Positions 1-6,257 of a stretch of DNA of 8,045 bases are shown here, piece after piece. The stretch covers positions 1 through 8,045 of the forward strand of contig JAEWQT010000346.1 in assembly GCA_023399105.1 (NCBI GenBank). Direction: 5' to 3'. The notes beneath the pieces are model-generated. The model searched no databases. It saw nothing but the letters and a program-made list of their open reading frames with translations, and was not told the DNA's origin. Source of the stretch: Pseudomonadota bacterium. Its GTDB lineage: Bacteria; Pseudomonadota; Gammaproteobacteria; Pseudomonadales; Oceanobacteraceae. The translations under genes and the position numbers were made by a program. Within the stretch, counting starts at the first letter, position 1. Each line of letters opens with the position of its first letter.

Positions 1-1364
1 CCTTAGGCAATCCTTCAGGTTCTACTCCTCCGAAGGATGTGAATGGCGTGGCTAACGTTACTTATCGTTATCCGTTCCCTCAAACTTTGGGAGTGAACTC
101 AGTTCCGTTCTTATTAACCAAACCGGCAAAATTTGACTACACATCTGTATATACTGATCCAGGTGCTGCTGAAGATTGTTCAGGATTGACAAAGTTCAAA
201 ACTGTTATTTTCGTGCATGGTATTACATCCAATCGTTCAGCTAGCGCGATACTCGGTTCTGAATTAGCTAAACGCTGTATCGCTACCGTAGCAATTGATT
301 TACCTTTGCATGGTTTGGCGCCAGCTGATGGAGCCTCCATCATTTTTAGCATGGATACGGCTAATAAAGGTTCAACCAACTCACCATGGGCTGGTGTAGC
401 TGAAGCAATGAACAAAACTGTTGTAGAACGCCATGGCAACATTACCCAAGACGCGAACTCTATCCGTAAGGATATGGCGTATGATTCTGCTGATGGTGGT
501 TCTTCTGGTTCTGCCTTTATCAACTTGCAAAACTTTGCGCGCACACACGATAATTTGCGTCAAGCAGTATCAGATTTATTAAACCTGAATGCTTCTTTAG
601 CAAATATTGATGCTGAATTGGATACCGATAAAGTTATGGTTATTGGTCATTCTCTAGGTGGTATTGTTGCGTCTGCTTTCGTAGCAGCTAACAACGATCC
701 TCTGGTGCAAGCACATGTTGGTAAAACTGCAACTAACCCTACTGGCCTGCCAATAGTAAAAGGTTTGATCGTTGCGGGTTCTGGTGCTCACTTAACTAAA
801 TTATTAGAGAACTCACCAGCTTTTGCGCCAACAATCGTTGGTGGTTTGGCTAAAGCAGAATTAACTCAAGGTTCTGAAAACTATGAGAAATTCTTAACAG
901 TCTTCCAATCTTTGATTGACGGTGTGGATCCTGCAAACACAGCTAAGACCTTAACCAGTATTACTTCAGTTAAGTCCTTGGTTATCGCAGGTGATGGTGC
1001 CTTAGACACTATGCCAACGGCTAATTATCCAGATAATACTGTACCTAATTACGATTATTTCGCTTGGACGTTGACGACAGAACCAGTTAACCCTTTCTAC
1101 AACTTAATTGATCCAGCGTGCTTTGAGACTCCAACAGTATCAGGTTGTGATGCTGCAACTAAAGTTAAACTACCTAGTAAAACTGTTCCTACTGCACGTG
1201 CACCATTGGCGGGTTCTGCAGGTATCGAACATCACATTGGTACTAGCAACGTGATTAGTTACACATCAGGTGGCCACACATCGTTTGCTAAACCATCTGG
1301 TGCTAGCGATGCAGCGTTTATTGGCATTGTGACTGAAGCTGTAACTATGGCTGCTGGCCTTTAA
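1..1364 (+). CDS. Pla-1/cef (VolA)-type extracellular lipase, C-terminal part (5' end outside window)
   Basis: Secreted or surface alpha/beta-hydrolase predicted to cleave lipid esters. The frame is open from base 3 to the TAA at 1362-1364. The GTG at 39 has no ribosome site and follows open coding sequence, so the true start lies upstream. Family members run to roughly 700-800 residues with an N-terminal lipoprotein or secretion signal and an extra N-terminal domain; this piece is the catalytic half. Numbering from the GTG, I see the oxyanion-hole region VIFVHGITSN (56-65), IDLPLHG (86-92) and the nucleophile elbow GHSLGG (203-208, Ser205, codon 651-653). Likely acid residues are Asp319 or Asp323 in GDGALD, and the likely catalytic His is His413 in GGHTSF. 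Cys361 and Cys370 could form a disulfide. It is followed after 20 bases by the DUF1302 gene, probably in one operon. Base use is odd: many TTA/TTG leucines and sampled lines of about 35-47% GC, against 53-62% in sampled lines of most downstream genes. The hydrolase assignment is firm; the exact substrate (triglyceride, phospholipid, other ester) is unknown. Confidence 0.88.
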   Translation, partial: LGNPSGSTPPKDVNGVANVTYRYPFPQTLGVNSVPFLLTKPAKFDYTSVYTDPGAAEDCSGLTKFKTVIFVHGITSNRSASAILGSELAKRCIATVAIDLPLHGLAPADGASIIFSMDTANKGSTNSPWAGVAEAMNKTVVERHGNITQDANSIRKDMAYDSADGGSSGSAFINLQNFARTHDNLRQAVSDLLNLNASLANIDAELDTDKVMVIGHSLGGIVASAFVAANNDPLVQAHVGKTATNPTGLPIVKGLIVAGSGAHLTKLLENSPAFAPTIVGGLAKAELTQGSENYEKFLTVFQSLIDGVDPANTAKTLTSITSVKSLVIAGDGALDTMPTANYPDNTVPNYDYFAWTLTTEPVNPFYNLIDPACFETPTVSGCDAATKVKLPSKTVPTARAPLAGSAGIEHHIGTSNVISYTSGGHTSFAKPSGASDAAFIGIVTEAVTMAAGL

Positions 1365-1384
1365 GCATTGCGGAGAATAATAAG

Positions 1385-3178
1385 ATGAAATCAAGCAAAG
1401 CTATGAAAAATATGTTTAAAAAAGCCCCCTTGGCTCTGGCACTTGCCGGTGCTATGGGTACTGCCCACGCCGTTGAGTTTAATTTCGGTGAGCTCGGCGT
1501 TCAGATTGATAACAACGTCAGCTATGGTGTGGCGTGGCGTACTGAAAAACCCGATGCTGGTCAGATTATGACCAGCAACGGTGGTAAAGGGTCTTCTTAT
1601 AACTACGACGACGGCACCCTGAACTATAAGAAAGGTGATATTTATACCAACGCTGTGAAATGGAGCGGTGATCTGGAACTGAAATACCAGAACTATGGTG
1701 CCTTCTTCCGTGCCCGCGCCTGGTATGACACCGAGATTATGGATGGTGATACCCGTTTTAAACCGCTGGTTGATTCCACCAAGTCTTATGCGGGTCGTGG
1801 CGCTGAACTGCTGGATGCCTTTGTGTGGGCTGACTACAACATCGGTGAAACACCAGTGAACCTGCGCTTGGGTCGTCAGGTGGTGAACTGGGGTGAGAGC
1901 ACCTTCATTCAGGGTGGTATTAACAGCATTAACCCGGTGGATGCTTCTGCATTCCGTCGCCCAGGGGCAGAAATTAAAGAAGGTCTGCTGCCGGTGAATA
2001 TGTTGTACACCTCCATTGGTTTAACCCCAGATACCACGCTGGAAGCCTTTTACCAGCTGCAGTGGGAGAAAACCCGTACTGATCCGTGCGGTACGCTCTT
2101 CTCAACCATCGATTTCGTAGCTGATGGCTGTGGTCCGGTTCTTTTAACTCATTCTCAGGATGAGGTGAATGGTACTTTTTACGATCTTCAGATCGTACCT
2201 CGCACCAGCGATGATGAGCCCAAGGATGATGGACAATACGGTTTAGCATTACGTACTTATACCGACCTGTTTGGCGGTACCGAGTTTGGTGCTTACTACA
2301 TGAATATTCACAGCCGTGTACCGTACATCAACGGTCGATTGCTGGTGAATCCTGAGACCAGTCCTATAGACTTTAACCAGTCACGTATCGAGTACCAGAT
2401 TGCCTATCCGGAAGATATCCAGATTATGGGCATCAGTTTTGCTACCAGTACTGCTAATGGCGCGTCATTGTCTGGTGAAATCAGCTATAAGCCGAACCTG
2501 CCGCTGCAGTGGAACGCTTTTGAGCTGATATTTGCCGGTGTGCCTAATGCGTATCCACATTCCCGTTTTTATCAGCAACGTAAGGCTGAAGCTGGTGGTG
2601 ACGTGAATGCCATTCTTAACACAATTGTTGATGGGTATGACGAGTTTGACGTTTGGCAGGCTCAAATGACCTATATTCAGTTCTTTGATCGCGTGTTGGG
2701 TGCTGACCGTCTGGCATTTGTGGCTGAAGTCGGTGTAAACCATGTTGCTGGTTTGCCCGATACTGATGATGCGCGTTATGGTCGTTCCGGTGCTTACGGT
2801 ATTGGTACCACCACTGGCGGTGATGTTTGCTCAGATACAACCAGTAGTCTGAAAAACGAGAATGCAGATTACTGTACCGATGAAGGTTACGTAACTGAAT
2901 GGTCAGGCGGTATCCGCGTCCGTACATCACTGGATTACAACAACGCCTTTGCTGGTGTGAACATGACTCCAAGTCTAACCTTGTCTTATGACAAAGGTTA
3001 CGGTCCGGAGCCGGGTTCTCAGTTCATTGATGAACGTTTAGCTTACTCCCTGGGTGTGTCGTTCGTGTACCTGAACAACGCGTCACTGGATGTTGCTTAC
3101 ACCGGTTTCAGTGGCAACCGTTACGATCAGATGGTTGACCGTGACAACGTATCCCTGGCGCTGAAATACGCATTCTGA
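1385..3178 (+). CDS. DUF1302 family outer-membrane beta-barrel protein
   Basis: Predicted outer-membrane protein of the DUF1302 family (usual length about 550-650 residues; here 597). No biochemical role is settled for the family. Members often sit beside DUF1329 genes and near lipases or RND-type exporters, and some occur in steroid- or hydrocarbon-related clusters. Residues 1-29 are a signal peptide: basic start, hydrophobic APLALALAGAMG, and cleavage probably after AHA. The mature part is rich in alternating, aromatic beta-strand-like segments and ends in ALKYAF, a terminal Phe typical of BAM substrates. The stretch LRLGRQVVNWGE (160-171) followed by INSINPVD (179-186) is the conserved signature I associate with the family. 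Four cysteines fall in two close pairs (235/249 and 482/497), suggesting disulfide-closed extracellular loops. The start at 1385 is supported by GGAG at 1372-1375; internal Met7 and Met10 are possible but less well placed. Stops are tandem (TGATAA). A role in moving lipase products or substrates across the outer membrane is inferred only from the neighbours. Confidence 0.9.
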   Translation: MKSSKAMKNMFKKAPLALALAGAMGTAHAVEFNFGELGVQIDNNVSYGVAWRTEKPDAGQIMTSNGGKGSSYNYDDGTLNYKKGDIYTNAVKWSGDLELKYQNYGAFFRARAWYDTEIMDGDTRFKPLVDSTKSYAGRGAELLDAFVWADYNIGETPVNLRLGRQVVNWGESTFIQGGINSINPVDASAFRRPGAEIKEGLLPVNMLYTSIGLTPDTTLEAFYQLQWEKTRTDPCGTLFSTIDFVADGCGPVLLTHSQDEVNGTFYDLQIVPRTSDDEPKDDGQYGLALRTYTDLFGGTEFGAYYMNIHSRVPYINGRLLVNPETSPIDFNQSRIEYQIAYPEDIQIMGISFATSTANGASLSGEISYKPNLPLQWNAFELIFAGVPNAYPHSRFYQQRKAEAGGDVNAILNTIVDGYDEFDVWQAQMTYIQFFDRVLGADRLAFVAEVGVNHVAGLPDTDDARYGRSGAYGIGTTTGGDVCSDTTSSLKNENADYCTDEGYVTEWSGGIRVRTSLDYNNAFAGVNMTPSLTLSYDKGYGPEPGSQFIDERLAYSLGVSFVYLNNASLDVAYTGFSGNRYDQMVDRDNVSLALKYAF

Positions 3179-3216
3179 TAACTGGCTCAAAACAGAACTA
3201 TTGAGGTTTATGAACC

Positions 3217-4578
3217 ATGCTGAAAAAACACTATAAAACCTGGGGCAGCGCGATTGCGCTGTCCCTGATGGTAAGCGCGGCGAATGCGGCGGTATCTCCG
3301 GCTGAAGCAGCCAAACTGGGTAAGCAGTTAACCCCAATCGGTGCTGAAATGGCCGGTAAGGGCGACATCCCGGCCTGGACTGGTGGTTTAACCACCATGC
3401 CGGCGGGCTTCGCCAAAGGCGATAAGCTGGTGAATCCGTTCCCGGATGACAAACAGAAGTTTGTTATTACTGCGGCTAACTACAAGCAATACGCGGCCAA
3501 CTTAACCGATGGCCAGAAAGCGATGTTTGAAAAGTACCCGGAAACCTACCGTATGCCGGTGTACCAGACTCGTCGTACCGCGGCTTACCCGCAGAATATT
3601 TACGATTCCAGCAAAACCAACGTCACCACCACCAAACTGCTGGACGGTGGTAACGGTCTGACGAACTTCGTGGAAGGTGTGGCTTTCCCGATTCCGCAAA
3701 ACGGTCTGGAAGTGGTGTGGAACCACATCGTTCGTTACCGTGGCGGCAGCGTAAGCCGTATTGTTGGTCAGGCTACTCCGCAAGCCAATGGCGATTATTC
3801 CATTGTGCGTCTGCAGGAGGAGTTTACTTTCCGTACCAAGCTGAGCGACTTTGCGCCGGACAAAGACGAAAACGTGCTGTTCTACTTCAAGCAGGACGTG
3901 CTGTCTCCGGCTCGCCTGGCGGGTAACGTACTGCTGGTACACGAAACGCTGGATCAGGTAAAAGAACCGCGTAAGGCCTGGGTATATAACGCTGGTCAGC
4001 GTCGTGTACGTCTGGCTCCGCAGGTGTCTTACGATGGTCCGGGTACTGCCGCCGATGGTATGCGTACCTCTGACAACCTGGATATGTACAACGGTGCTCC
4101 GGATCGTTACGACTGGAAACTGATCGGCAAGCAGGAAGTGTACATTCCGTACAACTCTTACAAGCTGAAAGATCCGTCGGTTAAGTACGATGACATCGTT
4201 AAAGCCGGCCACATTAATCAGGATCTGACCCGCTACGAACTGCACCGTGTGTGGAAAGTAGAAGCAACCCTGAAAGATGGCAAGCGCCATGTGTACGCCA
4301 AGCGTGTGTTCTACTTTGATGAAGACACCTGGCAAGCCGTTCAGATCGACCACTACGATGGCCGTGGTGAACTGTGGCGTGTGGCTGAAGCACACAGCGT
4401 GATGTACTACGATCACCTGGTGCCCTGGTATGCCGTGGAAACCCTGTACGATCTGAACTCTGGCCGTTACCTGGTGCTGGGTCTGGATAACGAAGAACCG
4501 ACTTCTTATAACTTCGGCTTCCAGCGCAGCAGCGGTGACTACACTCCGGCGGCCCTGCGTCGCAGTGGTGTACGCTAA
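3217..4578 (+). CDS. DUF1329 family secreted protein (LolA/LolB-like fold predicted)
   Basis: Exported protein of the DUF1329 family, normally about 450 residues; at 453 it looks complete. The family is thought to resemble the LolA/LolB lipoprotein carriers, which suggests binding of a hydrophobic ligand in the periplasm or at the outer membrane, but no reaction is established. Residues 1-24 form a signal peptide with cleavage probably after ANA; there is no lipobox cysteine. Recognisable family blocks are GDIPAWTGG (49-57), FVEGVAFPIPQNGLEVVWNH (151-170), PRKAWVYNAGQRRVRLAPQV (251-270) and YELHRVWKVEATLKDGKRHVY (340-360) with the following FYFDEDTWQ (365-373). It starts 38 bases after the DUF1302 stop, with GAGG at 3203-3206 about 10 bases before the ATG. 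A closer ATG at 3210 is in another frame and encodes only eight residues, so 3217, which opens the signal peptide, is preferred. DUF1302 and DUF1329 genes are commonly adjacent, so a joint role in the envelope is likely. Two hairpins follow the stop codon. Confidence 0.9.
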   Translation: MLKKHYKTWGSAIALSLMVSAANAAVSPAEAAKLGKQLTPIGAEMAGKGDIPAWTGGLTTMPAGFAKGDKLVNPFPDDKQKFVITAANYKQYAANLTDGQKAMFEKYPETYRMPVYQTRRTAAYPQNIYDSSKTNVTTTKLLDGGNGLTNFVEGVAFPIPQNGLEVVWNHIVRYRGGSVSRIVGQATPQANGDYSIVRLQEEFTFRTKLSDFAPDKDENVLFYFKQDVLSPARLAGNVLLVHETLDQVKEPRKAWVYNAGQRRVRLAPQVSYDGPGTAADGMRTSDNLDMYNGAPDRYDWKLIGKQEVYIPYNSYKLKDPSVKYDDIVKAGHINQDLTRYELHRVWKVEATLKDGKRHVYAKRVFYFDEDTWQAVQIDHYDGRGELWRVAEAHSVMYYDHLVPWYAVETLYDLNSGRYLVLGLDNEEPTSYNFGFQRSSGDYTPAALRRSGVR

Positions 4579-4589
4579 GCAGTCTCAGG

Positions 4590-4607
4590 AACCGGGGCAA
4601 CCCGGTT
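4590..4607 (+). other. Hairpin with GCAA tetraloop in the 3' untranslated region
   Basis: AACCGGG (4590-4596) pairs perfectly with CCCGGTT (4601-4607) around a GCAA loop, a GNRA-type stable tetraloop. It begins 11 bases after the DUF1329 stop and lacks a following T run, so it is not a terminator by itself. It may protect the 3' end of the message or assist the terminator that follows 10 bases later. Seen directly in sequence; function inferred. Confidence 0.6.
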
Positions 4608-4617
4608 CGGCAGACAC

Positions 4618-4646
4618 AAAAAACCCGGCCTGTGCCGGGTTTTTTT
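4618..4646. terminator. Bidirectional intrinsic terminator between convergent operons
   Basis: The arm AAAAAACCCGGC (4618-4629) pairs with GCCGGGTTTTTT (4634-4645) around a four-base loop CTGT. The GC core is 6 base pairs and is followed by seven T (4640-4646). Read on the minus strand, the A run at 4618-4623 gives a six-U tail, so the same element can end the minus-strand comF-srkA-barrel transcript. It lies 39 bases after the DUF1329 stop and 29 bases beyond the stop of the convergent barrel gene, exactly where a shared terminator is expected. Confidence 0.92.
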
Positions 4647-4675
4647 ATGCCTGTTGTTTCAGCAAATACCGGGGT

Positions 4676-5206
4676 TCAGAAGTTGTACACCAGGCTGGCC
4701 TGCAGCACGCTGCTGGCGTCTTTCTTAATGTATTCGCCGCGCAGGTCCAGGTATTTGTTCAGGTGCAGGCCGGCACCGGCGCCAATAATCAGGCCGTCGT
4801 CGTCACCGCCGTCCAGCCCTAAGCGGCCAATGGCGAACAGGTTGGGGTTAATTTCCGGCAGGTCTTTCGCAATGGTGCCGGCTACCCACAGGCCGCTGAT
4901 GTCGGTGCCGTTGCCGTAAAAGTCATCGGTGGTGGCGTAACCCAGTTCCACCGTGGTAACCACATCCGCCATGTTGTTTTTCAGTTCATAACCGGCAAAC
5001 AGGTTAATACCGGCGGCGTCGGCGCTGCCGCCACCGAAGGGAAAGTCGATGTGGTTGTAGGAAACACCGGCGCCCAGGTGCAGGCGGTTTTTATCAAAGC
5101 CGCTGGTGCTTTGTTCGGCGCTGGCGTGCAGGCTGAACAGGGGCAGGGCGGTGGCGATGGCCATTGCCAGGGGCGTTGTCAGTGCTTTGGGCAGTAATTT
5201 ATTCAT
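4676..5206 (-). CDS. Small outer-membrane beta-barrel protein
   Basis: A 176-residue exported protein, probably an eight-stranded-size outer-membrane barrel of the general OmpA-transmembrane/OMP_b-brl type; I cannot name a narrower family. Residues 1-30 are a signal peptide with cleavage probably after ASA (28-30). The mature chain shows repeated amphipathic strands (RLHLGAGVSYNHI, INLFAGYEL, TTVELGYATT, GLWVAGTIA, LFAIGRLGL, GLIIGAGAGLHL, LDLRGEYIK) and ends LQASLVYNF, the usual C-terminal Phe barrel signal. An acidic GGDDDG loop (133-138) sits between two strands. The start is supported by AAGGA seven bases upstream on the minus strand. It begins 25 bases after the srkA stop and is probably the last gene of a comF-srkA-barrel transcript. 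It ends 29 bases before the shared terminator. Ligand or partner unknown. Confidence 0.85.
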   Translation of the reverse strand: MNKLLPKALTTPLAMAIATALPLFSLHASAEQSTSGFDKNRLHLGAGVSYNHIDFPFGGGSADAAGINLFAGYELKNNMADVVTTVELGYATTDDFYGNGTDISGLWVAGTIAKDLPEINPNLFAIGRLGLDGGDDDGLIIGAGAGLHLNKYLDLRGEYIKKDASSVLQASLVYNF

Positions 5207-5231
5207 GGGTTGTCCTTATTGTTCGGGTTGT

Positions 5232-6233
5232 TTAATAGGGGTACAGACTTAACGGCGGCTCCTGCAGCGCAGCGGTTTGTTCGCGCAGCGCCAGAATATG
5301 CTCCGACCAGAAACGATGGCTGCCAAACCAGGGAAAGGCCGCCGGAAAGGCCGGGTCCTGCCAGCGGGTGCACAGCCAGGCGGCGTACTTCATTAAGCGT
5401 AAGGTGCGCAGCGATTCAATCAGTGGCAGTTCGTGCACTGGCAGCGGCCGGAACATTTCATAACCTTCCTGAATGACCATTAACTGCTGCTGTTGTTCCG
5501 TGCGGCTGCCACTTAACAGCATCCAGATATCCTGCATGGCCGGGCCTTGCAGGCAGTCGTCAAAGTCCACCATGTACAGCACTTCATCGCGCAGCAGCAG
5601 GTTGCCGGTGTGCAGGTCGCCGTGCAGACGTAACGATTGCGTCGGCGTTTCCTGCCAGCGTTGCTGTACCAGCTTAATCAGATCATCGGTAAGGCTTTGG
5701 TAGTTGTGGCGGTAGTCGTCGGGCAGCAGGCCAGAGGCCAGCACCTGTTGCTGCGCCAGCTGCAGGTCAGCCGGCCCTTGCATCACGGGCCGGTGCTGAA
5801 AATTCTTGTGGGCGCCGGCCTGATGCAGGCGCGCCAGCCAGCGGCCCAGCAGTTCCAGATCGTCGTCGTTACTCAGTTCCGGTGCCTGGCCACCACGACG
5901 CGGGAACAAAGCAAAGTAAAAACCGCTGTGCTCAAACAGGCTGTTGCCCTCAATTACCAGCGGGGCGACCACTGGCAGGTCTTCCTGTTGCAGTTCCAGC
6001 AGAAAATCCAGTTCCTCCTGAATGCAGGCACGGCTCCAGCGGTTGGGCCGGTAGAATTTGGCGATGATGGGCTGCTGGTCTTCAATGCCCACCTGATACA
6101 CGCGATTTTCGTAACTGTTTAACGGTAATACGCGGGCATCGCAGTAAAACCCCAGGCTTTCGACCGCGTCCATTACTTTGTCCTGGCTGAGCAGGCTGTA
6201 TGGGTGTTGCTGGGCAGAATCAGTGTCGGTCAT
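5232..6233 (-). CDS. srkA: Stress response Ser/Thr protein kinase SrkA (YihE)
   Basis: Cytoplasmic kinase with the aminoglycoside-phosphotransferase (APH) fold. In E. coli, SrkA (YihE, 328 residues) is a Ser/Thr kinase under Cpx control that limits death after stress by opposing MazF-type toxicity. The 333-residue product matches in length and motifs: PLNSYENRVYQ (37-47), the ATP-lysine strand IAKFYRPNRW (57-66, Lys59), the catalytic loop HGDLHTGN (204-211, Asp206), the metal-binding VDFDD (222-226), GPAMQDIWMLL (230-240) and the C-terminal LQEPPLSLYPY, close to the E. coli LQEPPLQLTPMY. E. coli has HGDCHAGN and VDLDD at the kinase motifs. The start is supported by an exact AGGAGG (6238-6243) four bases before the ATG. 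It lies 24 bases after comF and 25 before the barrel gene. In E. coli srkA is followed by dsbA, so the partner differs here. Confidence 0.93.
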   Translation of the reverse strand: MTDTDSAQQHPYSLLSQDKVMDAVESLGFYCDARVLPLNSYENRVYQVGIEDQQPIIAKFYRPNRWSRACIQEELDFLLELQQEDLPVVAPLVIEGNSLFEHSGFYFALFPRRGGQAPELSNDDDLELLGRWLARLHQAGAHKNFQHRPVMQGPADLQLAQQQVLASGLLPDDYRHNYQSLTDDLIKLVQQRWQETPTQSLRLHGDLHTGNLLLRDEVLYMVDFDDCLQGPAMQDIWMLLSGSRTEQQQQLMVIQEGYEMFRPLPVHELPLIESLRTLRLMKYAAWLCTRWQDPAFPAAFPWFGSHRFWSEHILALREQTAALQEPPLSLYPY

Positions 6234-6257
6234 GCGGCCTCCTGTGGTTGGCGCGCA

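Noticed and set aside
39..41. GTG at 39 as the true start of the lipase
   Set aside because: The frame is open back to the window edge, no ribosome site or signal peptide is present there, and family members have a long N-terminal domain before this region.
137..563. Minus-strand open frames opposite the lipase gene
   Set aside because: Short, without ribosome sites or recognisable motifs, and antisense to the conserved catalytic domain.
3502..4416. 304-codon open frame on the minus strand opposite the DUF1329 gene
   Set aside because: It lies wholly antisense to a gene with strong family motifs and a signal peptide. Its product is a Val/Thr/His/Phe-rich sequence with no recognisable domain, as expected from the reverse frame of a biased gene.
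4535..4919. Plus-strand frames crossing the terminator and the barrel gene
   Set aside because: They run through the intrinsic terminator and antisense to a gene with a signal peptide and a barrel C-terminus.
5637..6122. 161-codon plus-strand frame opposite srkA
   Set aside because: Antisense shadow of a well-recognised kinase; low-complexity Gln/Val/Leu product with no family resemblance.
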